Shown: positions 8,245-17,270 of the stretch, piece by piece
Numbering within the stretch: the first letter of the stretch is position 1
Layout of the letters: the number at the start of each line of letters is the position of its first letter
NCBI GenBank assembly: GCA_021604645.1
Contig: BQJJ01000007.1
Coordinates: 1 to 64,000, forward strand
Length of the DNA stretch: 64,000 nucleotides
Reading direction: 5' to 3'
DNA from: Methyloligella sp.
Lineage (GTDB): Bacteria > Pseudomonadota > Alphaproteobacteria > Rhizobiales > HXMU1428-3
The notes under the pieces: generated by a model
Database searches by the model: none
What the model was told of the DNA's origin: nothing
The model's input: only the letters and a program-made list of their open reading frames with translations
Position numbers and translations under genes: made by a program

Positions 8245-8976
8245 ATGTCTGATTATCAACAACATCAAGATGTCTCAAACGGTTCATTGAGCCGTGCTCG
8301 CGAGATTGATCAGGGCCTACGGGCTTATATGATGCAAGTTTATAACTACATGATGGCTGGTGTCGCCCTTACAGGTGTTGTCGCTTACGGTGTGTTTCAC
8401 ATGGCAACAACTAATCCAGCGTTTGGTCAGTTAATGTACAATAGCCCCCTAAAGTGGGTTTTAATGTTCGCACCATTGGGTATGGTTTTCTTCCTCTCAG
8501 CTCGTATGCATAAAATGAGCTACAGCGGCGCTCAAATTTCTTTCTGGATATTTGCAGCTTTAATGGGGGCGTCTCTATCTTGGATCTTCCTACGCTACGG
8601 TGGCACAAGCATTACACGTGTTTTCTTCATTAGTGCTGCAGCGTTTGGTGCCTTAAGTGTTTATGGCTATGTGACCAAAAAAGATTTGTCTGGCTGGGGT
8701 ACATTCCTATTCATGGGCCTAATCGGCATTATCATCGCAAGCATTGTAAACATATTCATTGCTTCATCAGCTCTGCAATTTGCAGTGTCAGTTATTGGCG
8801 TATTAATCTTCGCTGGCTTAACAGCCTATGACACACAGCGCATAAAAGAAGCTTATTATGTAGGTCACGGTGCCGAAACATTAGGTAAATTGGCTATTAT
8901 GGGTGCTCTAAGCTTGTATCTCGATTTCATCAATCTGTTCATGAGCTTACTAAGCCTATTCGGTTCAAACGATTAA
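8245..8976 (+). CDS. Bax inhibitor-1/YccA (TMBIM) family membrane protein
   Basis: 243 residues with a polar N-terminus of about 30 residues and seven hydrophobic segments, the TMBIM layout. The conserved C-terminal part reads GLTAYDTQRIKEAYY (the di-aspartyl sensor region begins at this D) and ends SLYLDFINLFMSLLSLFG. Bacterial members such as YetJ conduct calcium in a pH-dependent way, and YccA modulates FtsH; which role applies here is unknown. Start is the ATG at 8245 with AAGGATACAA upstream. A strong terminator follows. An unusual box array lies upstream. Confidence 0.95.
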   Translation: MSDYQQHQDVSNGSLSRAREIDQGLRAYMMQVYNYMMAGVALTGVVAYGVFHMATTNPAFGQLMYNSPLKWVLMFAPLGMVFFLSARMHKMSYSGAQISFWIFAALMGASLSWIFLRYGGTSITRVFFISAAAFGALSVYGYVTKKDLSGWGTFLFMGLIGIIIASIVNIFIASSALQFAVSVIGVLIFAGLTAYDTQRIKEAYYVGHGAETLGKLAIMGALSLYLDFINLFMSLLSLFGSND

Positions 8977-9000
8977 GCATTGAATGAACAATTAAAACTA

Positions 9001-9034
9001 AAAAACCCGGGGAGACTTCTCCCCGGGTTTTTTA
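9001..9034 (+). terminator. Rho-independent terminator
   Basis: Stem CCCGGGGAGA / TCTCCCCGGG followed by TTTTTT, 25 bases past the Bax-inhibitor-like gene. The A-run before the stem could allow use from the other side too, for the convergent DUF2794 gene. Confidence 0.92.
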
Positions 9035-9062
9035 CGAATTAATGTCCAACTAAGTCCTAATT

Positions 9063-9479
9063 TTATTTTTGGCAATCTTCAATTTTCTTATTAAAGATTT
9101 TTAAAACCTGGCCAAGCTCCTTACCACGCTTCAATATTTGCCCATCAAGCCCAAGAACACGAAAAGCCCCTTGTTTGTTTGCTAGTTTAGGGATCTTCTC
9201 TATGCGGTAGAGTGGCTGTTCACTACTGTGCCGGAATATAGAAAACACCGCCTCATGACTGCCTGTATTAATCGCATAATCACGCCACTCTCCCTTAGAT
9301 ACCATACTTCCATAGTAAAATAGAATTTGATTAAGTTCTGTTCTATGAAAACTAACAACCAGATTGTTAGAAAAATGTGTGGCAGGTGAATTTGAGGAAA
9401 GAACAATACAGGCGCGAGCAGCTTTTTTAGGACCAGAAGTTATTTTAGGAAAAGGGATAACCAAAGAACCAGTGCTCAA
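9063..9479 (-). CDS. DUF2794 family protein
   Basis: 138 residues. The family core is clear: VSFHRTELNQILFYYGSMV, then KGEWRDYAIN, AVFSIFRHSSEQPLYRIEK, PKLA and RGKELGQVLKIF. DUF2794 is a small alphaproteobacterial family without known function. The start deserves note: GGAGG on the reverse strand lies five bases before a TTG at 9479, so I set the start there; a TTG at 9491 is possible, and no ATG lies before the conserved region. Probably cytosolic. Convergent with the Bax-inhibitor-like gene. Confidence 0.88.
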   Translation of the reverse strand: MSTGSLVIPFPKITSGPKKAARACIVLSSNSPATHFSNNLVVSFHRTELNQILFYYGSMVSKGEWRDYAINTGSHEAVFSIFRHSSEQPLYRIEKIPKLANKQGAFRVLGLDGQILKRGKELGQVLKIFNKKIEDCQK

Positions 9480-9661
9480 AAGCGCCTCCAAATAGCTAAA
9501 GAATTTATATTTACAATCATGCCTGTAGAAACAAATAAGATCAAGTGGTGGAAAACTTAAAGCTCACGCAAGTGTAATATTTGGAAATATTTATCACATA
9601 ATCGCCTTAAAGCCTTCAAATTCGAGCCGCAATACCTATCTATTAATCATACATAGCCTGT

Positions 9662-9737
9662 TTGGCCCAGTTTTTTGGCGGTTCTAAACCTATCAGCCCC
9701 CCCAAGTCCCCTTAGGACCAAAACTTAACTGGGCCAA
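9662..9737. other. structured intergenic element (76 nt inverted repeat)
   Basis: The arms TTGGCCCAG (9662-9670) and CTGGGCCAA (9729-9737) are perfect complements; inside, TTTTGG can pair with CCAAAA, and a small GGTT/AACC hairpin follows. It sits in the 757-base gene-free stretch 9480-10236 between two leftward genes, where a + strand terminator is found at 10130. It could be part of a small RNA or a leader. A 25-codon frame starts two bases after the right arm but has no ribosome binding site. Confidence 0.4.
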
Positions 9738-9956
9738 TATGAAAAAATTTATAAGTTTCATGTTGTTAGCTTGTGGTGTGTTAAAGTTTCAATTCATTGG
9801 TTTCCCCCACCAATAAATAGAGACGCACCACTAGGTAACATAAAAGGCAGCAAGAATTCAGTTTTACTAACGGCTTAAGTGCCACGGAAAATAGAAGTGT
9901 AAAGAAACAACAAAACAAAAGATTTGTTTCATAAAAGTTTAAAGTTTGAGTGTTTA

Positions 9957-10107
9957 GTAATGCGTATTGCCGAATCGTTCTGAGTATAATATAGTCGGCA
10001 TAGGTACAGAGTAATGCGTTTGGATATAATTTAAGTTTAAGCTTATATTTATATCAGTACCAATGTGTAATGCGTAAAGTATATCTATAATGTTTTGTGA
10101 GCTGCGT
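9957..10107 (+). repeat. spaced direct repeat, GTAATGCGT three times
   Basis: GTAATGCGT occurs at 9957, 10011 and 10067, that is at 54 and 56 base spacing, with a weaker GAGCTGCGT at 10099. TGCCGA/TCGGCA after the first copy can form a hairpin. The spacing suggests a decayed tandem duplication of a unit of about 55 bp, or repeated protein binding sites. No protein is encoded here. Confidence 0.4.
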
Positions 10108-10129
10108 ATCGTTCATAATACACCAATTG

Positions 10130-10176
10130 GGCTGACACTCATTCTATATAGATTGAGAGTCAGCCTTTTGCTTTTC
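10130..10176 (+). terminator. Rho-independent terminator without an annotated gene upstream
   Basis: Stem GGCTGACACTCA / TGAGAGTCAGCC (11 of 12 paired) followed by TTTTGCTTTTCT on the + strand. Both flanking genes (DUF2794 and panC) run leftward, so this stop signal serves no visible + strand gene and suggests a noncoding transcript starting somewhere in 9492-10100. Confidence 0.7.
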
Positions 10177-10236
10177 TAGACCAGTTCAAATGTTTTTCTA
10201 AGCTGGCTAAAACAAAAACTTTCAATCCTCAAAAAT

Positions 10237-11094
10237 TCAAACAGCAACATTGTCGATTAAACGGGTGTTTCCTAGTTTAGCCGCAACAAAAAGCCGCGCT
10301 GCTTGATCCTCAAAAATCTCAGCGATTGGCGCTAAGCTTTTGGCATCCCTTATTTCTAAATAATCAACTTTAAATCCTAACCTCGTTAGTTCATCGTTTG
10401 CTGAAGCCAATAATTCGGAAAGATCTTTGCTTATGTCTTTGATCTTTTCAGATAGCTGGTTCAAAGTTTGATGTAATTGAGGCGCAACCTCTCTCTCTTT
10501 CGCAGATAGATATTGATTACGAGAAGAAAGAGCCAAGCCATCTTCGCCGCGAATAATGGGAGCACCTAATATTTCAACAGGTATGTTGAGGTCTCTAACA
10601 AAGCGACGGATCACCAACAATTGTTGATAATCTTTTTCGCCAAAAATCGCAAAATCAGGTTGAACCATCAAAAGCAACTTGGTCACTATCGTAGCCACCC
10701 CATCAAAATGATCGGGCCGACTTTTCCCGCAAAGAGCTGAAGTCAGCCCTGAAACAGAAATTTTAGTTGAAAAACCATCAGGGTACATTTCGTCATCAGT
10801 TGGCGTGAAGACAAAGTCAGTTAGTTTTCCCTCAAGTGCACGAATATCATCGACGAGCGGCCGTGGGTACGCGTCCAGGTCTTCACCAGGGGCAAACTGT
10901 GTAGGGTTCACATAAATTGAACAAACGGTTTTGTCAGCATGTTCTTTGGCAAAGTCGATGAGAGATAGATGCCCTTCATGTAACGCTCCCATTGTTGGCA
11001 CCAGGGCAACCGTTTTTTTTTGGGCTCGAAGCTCAGCAATTTCCTCACGCAGCACTTGTATATTACTGACTATGGTAAGGCGATGGTCATCCAT
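10237..11094 (-). CDS. panC: pantothenate synthetase (pantoate--beta-alanine ligase)
   Basis: 285 residues, standard length. The nucleotide-binding PTMGALHEGH (HIGH-type) motif is near residue 34, YVNPTQF near residue 60, FGEKDYQQL near residue 155, and the KMSKS-equivalent LALSSRNQYLS near residue 190. It joins pantoate and beta-alanine with ATP through a pantoyl adenylate, the last step of vitamin B5 synthesis. No panB is adjacent in this window. Start is the ATG at 11094; the gene is flanked by gaps on both sides and is probably expressed alone. Confidence 0.97.
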   Translation of the reverse strand: MDDHRLTIVSNIQVLREEIAELRAQKKTVALVPTMGALHEGHLSLIDFAKEHADKTVCSIYVNPTQFAPGEDLDAYPRPLVDDIRALEGKLTDFVFTPTDDEMYPDGFSTKISVSGLTSALCGKSRPDHFDGVATIVTKLLLMVQPDFAIFGEKDYQQLLVIRRFVRDLNIPVEILGAPIIRGEDGLALSSRNQYLSAKEREVAPQLHQTLNQLSEKIKDISKDLSELLASANDELTRLGFKVDYLEIRDAKSLAPIAEIFEDQAARLFVAAKLGNTRLIDNVAV

Positions 11095-11337
11095 GTAGAG
11101 AACTCCAAAATTTAAATTTCTATATTAGCTTAAATACGGGCATTCTAATGCTGCTATCAATAACAAAAATGAAGAAAAACGTCAGACTAGAAAATGATTT
11201 ATCAATATGTTTCTCGTTCTAAGTTAACGGATAAAGACTTAACTAAAGTCCGAAAAGCGGCTAACATTTATGCCATAAAACGTAATTTAACATCTCTAGC
11301 TCAATTAACTTGAGAGCGTAAAGGCGAAGTTCAAAAC

Positions 11338-12030
11338 ATGCACTATGTGCTCTTTGTTGGTGTCATCACCCTCTATATTTATTTTAGGTTTGGGCCCAAG
11401 GCCTTGGCTGGCTCCTTATTTATCATGGGACTGCTAGCCCTCAGCCGCGGATTATTTGCCTTTGCGGTACCACTATTCATTATGGCCTATTTGTTTATTC
11501 GAAATACAGACTTTCCTCTTGAGTTACCATGGTCCAAAGATGGCAGAGGGCTTAGAAATACCAACCCTCAAAATCATGGTCCAAGAAATCCAGTCATTTC
11601 ATCAAAATTTCTCAAAATCACTATAAACCCTGAAAAAAATGAGATGTCAGGGAAAGTCATTAGAGGTCTTAAAGGTGGGCAAGATCTCAATAGCCTGACG
11701 TTAGCAGACTTAAATGAGCTATTAATATTGTACGCGTCAAAAGACAAAGCAAGCGAACAAATTCTAATTAGTTACATGGATTTAAATCATGACAGTTGGC
11801 GTAAAGAGATGCGCGGTTTTTACGAGAGTCAGGATAAGCTCGTAAGTTCATCATCAAGCCGTATAACCAGAAGAGAAGCAATAGAGATACTCGGCTTAAG
11901 CTCTCATCCAACGAGCTCTGAAGTGAAAGCGAACCACCGCATGTTGATGAAACGTTTTCATCCCGATCAAGGTGGTTCACCATTCTTAGCGGCTAAAATT
12001 AATATGGCTAAGGATTGTTTGCTTGGCTAA
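11338..12030 (+). CDS. membrane-anchored DnaJ-domain protein
   Basis: 230 residues. The N-terminus has two hydrophobic helices (about residues 2-20 and 24-55). The C-terminal 55 residues are a J-domain: EAIEILGLSSHPTSSEVKAN, HRMLMKRFHPDQGG with the HPD tripeptide, then AAKINMAKDCLLG. This is the layout of class III, TIM14-like bacterial J-proteins, which would recruit DnaK to the membrane. It lacks the Gly/Phe and zinc-finger regions of DnaJ. It ends eight bases from the convergent penicillin-binding protein gene. Start ATG 11338. Confidence 0.9.
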   Translation: MHYVLFVGVITLYIYFRFGPKALAGSLFIMGLLALSRGLFAFAVPLFIMAYLFIRNTDFPLELPWSKDGRGLRNTNPQNHGPRNPVISSKFLKITINPEKNEMSGKVIRGLKGGQDLNSLTLADLNELLILYASKDKASEQILISYMDLNHDSWRKEMRGFYESQDKLVSSSSSRITRREAIEILGLSSHPTSSEVKANHRMLMKRFHPDQGGSPFLAAKINMAKDCLLG

Positions 12031-12037
12031 ATTGGTT

Positions 12038-13516
12038 CTATTGCTGTGCTGAAATAGCCATGCAGTCAATTGCTTTTTTCTTCAACTGACGACAAGTCTT
12101 TCTCGCATCTGCCTCGCTAAAGCCTGCAAATCGAGCACGATATACATTATTACTTGAAACCTTCATGGTAAAACTTTTATGCCCGTTTAAGAGCTTTCCA
12201 GCTTTAGAACCAATGGAATGCAACCGGCGCTCGGCGTCTTCCTCAGAACCAAATGCGCCGATTTGAATATGATAAGGGCCTTGTGGTGGTGTCGTGACAA
12301 CGAGTTCTTGGTCAGAAATTTCTTTAATGTCACCTGTGGTTTCAGAAGGGTCAATCTGAGACTTGTTGGCAACTTCACTCTGTTGTAAAGCCGTCTTTTT
12401 GCGATGTACAATAATTTCTTGCGCGGGAACTTCAGCAAGCTCTTGTCGCAGGCGATCATTTATAATTTTAGCCGGAGCTTCTTTGAGTGCAGCTTTTTGT
12501 ACAAGAGCTTTCTGCTTAACTGGGATTTGATTTTTACTAAGTTGAGGTCTTTTAGGGGGAAGAGGGCGCTTTGCAACAACTTGTTTACGTGGTGCTGCTT
12601 TTTGAGGGGCGCGTCTTTCTACTGCGGCGACTTTCCTGCGCGGTGCTTTGCGTGCAAAATTTGCGGCAACAAATTGCTTCTTAGATTTGCCGTTGCGTGC
12701 TTTGCGCAAAGATTTCTGTAGCACGCGGGCCATGAAATTATCTCGCTTACGAGCCGTCTTACCGCCTAGAACAACAGCAACAACATGCTTGCGTCCGCTC
12801 CAAATAGAAGAAGTTAAATTGAAACCAGAGGCACGAGTGTAACCAGTTTTAATGCCATCGATCCCTCTCATGCGAGACATAAGGCCATTGTGATTCTTAT
12901 AAACCTTGCCGCGATAAGCAAATTTTTTCATTGAAAATAGGGGGTAGAATTGCGGAAAGTCTTTCTGAATGCGCATACCTAAGGTGATCATGTCACGTGC
13001 TGTCGTTGTTTGCCTTTTGTCAGGTAGACCAGACGCATTCACAAACACCGTCTTGTTCATGCCCATCTTGCGAGCTTTCCACGTCATGAGCCGTGTAAAT
13101 TTCCATTCCGAACCCGCTAAATTTTCAGCAATGGTTACGGCAACATCATTAGCACTTTTTGTTACAAGTGCTTTGATTGCATCCTTAACCAGAATGGTAG
13201 TCCCCGGTTTCAAGCCTAGCTTTGAAGGAACTTGACGCGAAGCGTTTGCGGTCACCTTTAAAGGTGAGTTCATATGAAAGCGACCAGCTTCAATATATTC
13301 AAACATCATATAAAGGGTCATAATTTTTGTGAGAGATGCAGGATGATGCGGTTTATCAACATTATGGGAGTATAAAACACGTCCCGTATGAGCGTCGATT
13401 GCCATCGCAGCTGACTTGCGCGCTGCGTGTGCATTTTCGAGTCCAGTGAAAACTGGTGCTAAAATCAAAAAACTAAAAATAAGTGTGCTTACACCTAGAA
13501 ACTTAATGTTCCGCAT
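12038..13516 (-). CDS. D-alanyl-D-alanine carboxypeptidase (PBP5/6 type) with SPOR domain
   Basis: 492 residues. Signal peptide to about residue 31 (AHA-A). The penicillin-binding motifs are all present: SLTK (nucleophile S61), SAN near residue 116, and KTG in GIKTGYTRASGFN near residue 220. A basic, proline-rich linker (about residues 280-400, many KAAPRK-type runs) leads to a C-terminal SPOR domain (YHIQIGAFGSEEDAERRL onward) that binds denuded glycan at division sites. It trims the terminal D-Ala of peptidoglycan stem peptides. I chose ATG 13516; a GTG at 13543 is possible. Confidence 0.95.
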   Translation of the reverse strand: MRNIKFLGVSTLIFSFLILAPVFTGLENAHAARKSAAMAIDAHTGRVLYSHNVDKPHHPASLTKIMTLYMMFEYIEAGRFHMNSPLKVTANASRQVPSKLGLKPGTTILVKDAIKALVTKSANDVAVTIAENLAGSEWKFTRLMTWKARKMGMNKTVFVNASGLPDKRQTTTARDMITLGMRIQKDFPQFYPLFSMKKFAYRGKVYKNHNGLMSRMRGIDGIKTGYTRASGFNLTSSIWSGRKHVVAVVLGGKTARKRDNFMARVLQKSLRKARNGKSKKQFVAANFARKAPRRKVAAVERRAPQKAAPRKQVVAKRPLPPKRPQLSKNQIPVKQKALVQKAALKEAPAKIINDRLRQELAEVPAQEIIVHRKKTALQQSEVANKSQIDPSETTGDIKEISDQELVVTTPPQGPYHIQIGAFGSEEDAERRLHSIGSKAGKLLNGHKSFTMKVSSNNVYRARFAGFSEADARKTCRQLKKKAIDCMAISAQQ

Positions 13517-14284
13517 GTTTGTCTCTTTTATTGTTCCTGCCACAAAACAAACTTCCAGACTTCACAAATCTCTTAAAAATAAGGATTTGATTTGGGGGAA
13601 TTTAGCTGAAAGGTAATTCTTCAAAATTACAAAAATCAGCGTCCCTCCAAAGAAGACCTGGAGTACGTAGTAAAAATAGCAAATGGTAGCCCTCTGATGG
13701 TTACTAAGAGCATTATTTTTGGGCATCAATTAGACAAAAATGAAATCAAAATAAGAATTCTCGTCTTGTAGATACCGCAAGCTATCTTATGAGGATATGT
13801 ATAAATGAATTACTTTGAATATTTCTTAAGCACTTAAATCAAATTTGATTAAAATTTTAGTTATCTCAAAAAATTTCGATAAAATCATCCCTAACGCCCC
13901 AAATAGAACGATAATTCGATTCGTTTCATATGAATTCCCCTCAATTCATAAAAAATAGTGCAATGCACAATTGATTTTTTAGACGCACTACCTAGATAAT
14001 AAGTAATCAATCTTGCTTTTACCGCGTCATTCCCAAAAAAAGTCAGTAAAATTTACGATATTTTAAAGAAAAATATTCGGCGGATGGAAAAAAGTGTGAC
14101 AAGATATAAAACAGATGATTGATTTGGTCCCTTATCGTGAGAAGCGAGAATAAAAGCGATGAGAGATAAGTCTTAAACTAAATTAAGATGCATAAAGACC
14201 AAATTAGAAAAATTGAAGCAGTTGAAACACGAATGGTAACGAATAGTAACCATTGATTAAATCTAAAGTGATGTTGACGGAAAA
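13517..14284. other. intergenic region upstream of clpS
   Basis: 768 bases, very AT-rich, between divergent genes. I see no coding frame, tRNA or long hairpin. Short local palindromes such as CAAATTTG (around 13849) occur, as expected by chance in AT-rich DNA. It must hold the promoters for clpSA and for the carboxypeptidase. Confidence 0.5.
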
Positions 14285-14656
14285 ATGTTGAATTTAGGGA
14301 GCAATATTAACAACATCTTCTGTAATTCTAATGAAGATGATGAGGATGGCAACACGGGTGTCACTAGTCCTGGCTTTACTGAAAAGGTAAAGGAAAAGAC
14401 AAAGAAGCCTAGCCTTTATAAAGTCTTATTGCTCAATGATGATTACACTCCAATGGAGTTTGTTGTTCATATATTGGAGAGATATTTTAATAAAAACCGC
14501 TCTGAAGCAGAAAAAATCATGCTTCAGGTGCATCATCGCGGCGTCGGCGTATGTGGAGTATTTACATATGAAGTCGCTGAAACAAAAGTCACCCAGGTCA
14601 TGTTGTTTGCTCAAGAGCATCAACATCCACTGCAATGCACCATGGAGAAGGAGTAA
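14285..14656 (+). CDS. clpS: ATP-dependent Clp protease adaptor ClpS
   Basis: 123 residues. Disordered N-terminal 40 residues, then the ClpS fold: [20 protein letters not shown], in which N-D-D and the M begin the N-degron pocket, [19 protein letters not shown], and a C-terminal basic/acidic end. It delivers proteins with N-terminal Leu, Phe, Tyr or Trp to ClpAP. It is directly upstream of clpA (six bases between stop and start), so the two are an operon. Many rhizobia have two ClpS paralogues; this is the ClpA-linked one. Confidence 0.97.
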   Translation: MLNLGSNINNIFCNSNEDDEDGNTGVTSPGFTEKVKEKTKKPSLYKVLLLNDDYTPMEFVVHILERYFNKNRSEAEKIMLQVHHRGVGVCGVFTYEVAETKVTQVMLFAQEHQHPLQCTMEKE

Positions 14657-14662
14657 CTTTCC

Positions 14663-17101
14663 ATGCCTTCATTTACCGAAAGCCTTGAAGAAGCCATTCA
14701 TCGCGCCCTAGAATATGCGAGTGAGCGCCGCCAGGAATTCGCCACGTTAGAGCATCTTCTCCTTTCATTAATTGATGACAAAGACGCGTCAGCGGTTATG
14801 CGCGCTTGCGGTGTAAATCTAGAAATATTACGCAAGCAGCTCATTCAATACATAGATACAGACTTAGACGCACTCATCGTCTCTGAAATTGAAGATGTGC
14901 AGCCAACAACAGGCTTTCAGCGTGTTGTCCAGCGCGCGCTCATTCATGTGCAATCATCTGGCCGCGAAGAAGTAACAGGGGCCAATGTGCTGGTTGCTAT
15001 TTTTGCCGAACGAGAAAGTCACGCGGCCTTTTTCTTGCTTGAGCAAGACATGACGAGATTTGACGCGGTGAATTACATCAGTCACGGCGTTGCAAAGCGT
15101 GGTGATCAATCTGAAACACGCTCAGTAAGAGGTGTAGATGATGACGCAGCAACTGTTGAAAGTGCTGAAGATCAAAATAGAGAACCAGATGTTCTCGAAA
15201 ATTTCTGCATAAATCTAAATAAAAAGGCAAATGAAGGTCGTATTGATCCTCTGATTGGGCGCGAAATGGAAGTTAAGCGCACAATACAAATTCTTTGCCG
15301 CCGCCAAAAAAATAATCCGCTGTTTGTGGGAGAACCAGGTGTTGGTAAAACAGCGATAGCTGAAGGCCTAGCCCGGCGGATTGTTAATAAAGAAGTACCT
15401 GAAGTATTACATGATGCCGTGATTTTCCAGTTAGATATGGGATCACTGTTAGCAGGCACCCGTTATCGCGGTGATTTTGAAGAGCGTCTAAAGTCTGTCA
15501 TCAAGGAAATTGAAAAAACTCCAGGTTCAGTTTTATTCATTGATGAAATTCACACCATCATTGGCGCTGGTGCCACATCTGGTGGTGCAATGGATGCGTC
15601 TAACCTCTTGAAACCAGCATTGGCCAACGGTGCGATTAAATGTATCGGTTCAACGACCTACAAAGAATTCAGAAATTATTTTGAAAAAGACCGTGCAATG
15701 GTTCGTCGGTTCCAGAAAATTGATGTTGAAGAGCCAACTCCAGAAGATGCAGTTAAAATTCTAACAGGCCTTAAGCCTTATTATGAAAAACATCACAAGG
15801 TAGAATATACAGATCAAGCTATCCAAGGTTCTGTTGATTTATCTGTCAAATATCTGCACGACAAAAAATTACCAGATAAAGCCATTGATGTGCTTGATGA
15901 AAGCGGCGCTGCTCAAATGCTCGTTCCTGAAGACAAGCGCCTCAAAACCATTGGCATTAAAGAAATTGAAGAAACCATAGCGGTGATGGCACGGATTCCA
16001 CCAAAATCTGTGTCCAAATCAGACGCTGAAATTCTTCGCAATTTGGAGCGAGACTTAAAACGCGTTGTTTATGGCCAGGATCAAGCAATTGTATCTTTAT
16101 CTTCAGCAATAAAACTATCTCGTGCTGGCCTGCGCCAGCCAGATAAACCAATTGGTTGTTATCTGTTCTCAGGCCCAACCGGTGTTGGTAAAACAGAAGT
16201 TGCTCGCCAACTAGCTGATACCATGGGCGTGAAAATGCTCCGGTTTGATATGTCTGAATATATGGAAAAACACGCGGTGTCTCGTCTCATCGGCGCCCCT
16301 CCAGGATATGTTGGTTTTGATCAAGGCGGCATGTTAACGGACGGCATAGATCAGAACCCACACTGTGTTCTTTTGCTTGATGAGATAGAAAAAGCACATC
16401 CAGATATTTTCAACATTTTGTTGCAGGTAATGGATCATGGCAAATTAACAGATCACAACGGCAAAGCAGTTGATTTTAGAAATGTCATCTTAATCATGAC
16501 ATCTAACGCTGGTGCCGCTGATCTGGCAAAAGCACCAATCGGCTTTAATAGAGATGAGCGCACCGGAGATGACCAGGAAGAGCTAAATCGTCTGTTCAGT
16601 CCTGAATTTAGAAATCGTCTTGATGCAATCATTCCATTCAACAGCTTGTCTGAAGATACCATTTCGCAAGTGGTGGATAAATTCATCTACGAACTGGAAG
16701 CCCAGCTAGCAGATCGCTCGGTAGCTTTTGAACTGACAAAAGAAGCAAAAATCTGGTTAGCGAAAAAAGGTTATGATCCAAAATTTGGTGCAAGACCTCT
16801 TGCTCGTGTCATTCAGGAGTATATCAAGAAGCCGCTCGCTGAAGAGTTGCTCTTTGGTAAGCTGGAAAATGGTGGCACGGTTGAAGTTCGGGTTGTTAAT
16901 GAAGGCGCTAAAAAAGAACTCGCCTTTAATTATGTAAGTCCTGAAACAACAAAAAAACCAACAGCTCCAAAAAGAAAGCCGGCGGCCAAAAGAAAACCGA
17001 AGGCAAAAGTAGGTGCTGTACCAGCGACAAAGAAAACAACCACAAGGCGTAAACCAGCGGTTAAGAAACCGCGTAAGCCAACCGGGAAAAAAGAACAATA
17101 G
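14663..17101 (+). CDS. clpA: ATP-dependent Clp protease ATP-binding subunit ClpA, with Lys-rich tail
   Basis: 812 residues. N-terminal repeat domain (1-145), first AAA+ module with Walker A GEPGVGKT (near 224) and Walker B LFIDEIH, second module with GPTGVGKT (near 510) and LLLDEIEKAH. It lacks the long coiled-coil middle domain of ClpB, and has the IGF-type loop for ClpP docking (PIGFN near 628). Unfolds substrates for ClpP. Oddity: the last 55 or so residues are a disordered KRKPAAKRKPK-type tail. AAGGAG precedes the ATG. A terminator follows. Confidence 0.97.
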   Translation: MPSFTESLEEAIHRALEYASERRQEFATLEHLLLSLIDDKDASAVMRACGVNLEILRKQLIQYIDTDLDALIVSEIEDVQPTTGFQRVVQRALIHVQSSGREEVTGANVLVAIFAERESHAAFFLLEQDMTRFDAVNYISHGVAKRGDQSETRSVRGVDDDAATVESAEDQNREPDVLENFCINLNKKANEGRIDPLIGREMEVKRTIQILCRRQKNNPLFVGEPGVGKTAIAEGLARRIVNKEVPEVLHDAVIFQLDMGSLLAGTRYRGDFEERLKSVIKEIEKTPGSVLFIDEIHTIIGAGATSGGAMDASNLLKPALANGAIKCIGSTTYKEFRNYFEKDRAMVRRFQKIDVEEPTPEDAVKILTGLKPYYEKHHKVEYTDQAIQGSVDLSVKYLHDKKLPDKAIDVLDESGAAQMLVPEDKRLKTIGIKEIEETIAVMARIPPKSVSKSDAEILRNLERDLKRVVYGQDQAIVSLSSAIKLSRAGLRQPDKPIGCYLFSGPTGVGKTEVARQLADTMGVKMLRFDMSEYMEKHAVSRLIGAPPGYVGFDQGGMLTDGIDQNPHCVLLLDEIEKAHPDIFNILLQVMDHGKLTDHNGKAVDFRNVILIMTSNAGAADLAKAPIGFNRDERTGDDQEELNRLFSPEFRNRLDAIIPFNSLSEDTISQVVDKFIYELEAQLADRSVAFELTKEAKIWLAKKGYDPKFGARPLARVIQEYIKKPLAEELLFGKLENGGTVEVRVVNEGAKKELAFNYVSPETTKKPTAPKRKPAAKRKPKAKVGAVPATKKTTTRRKPAVKKPRKPTGKKEQ

Positions 17102-17169
17102 AAACAGTTGAGCCCGATAGCATTCGTTTGTTAGGGCTGGATTTTTCAAAGGTTCACTTATAAAATAAT

Positions 17170-17199
17170 GGCAACCGTTAGAAGCGGTTGCCATTTTTG
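17170..17199 (+). terminator. Rho-independent terminator after clpSA
   Basis: Stem GGCAACCG / CGGTTGCC with a 7-base loop, then ATTTTTGT. The stem has the same GGTTGC/GCAACC core as the family A repeats. Confidence 0.88.
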
Positions 17200-17270
17200 T
17201 ATCTACCCAATACTTAGGTCCTGAGTGTAGGTTTAAAGCCTAGCTCCATATGATTTAAGCAGGGCTCCAT

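Noticed and set aside
9739..9816. 25-codon frame MKKFISFMLLACGVLKF... after the 9662-9737 stem
   Set aside because: It resembles a signal peptide start, but has no ribosome binding site and no mature protein, so chance is the simplest explanation.
9957..10107. CRISPR array based on regularly spaced direct repeats
   Set aside because: Repeats are only 9 bases, spacers are related and there are no cas genes.
16757..17194. 145-codon frame opposite the clpA 3' end
   Set aside because: It mirrors the Lys-rich tail codons and runs through the terminator; no coding evidence.
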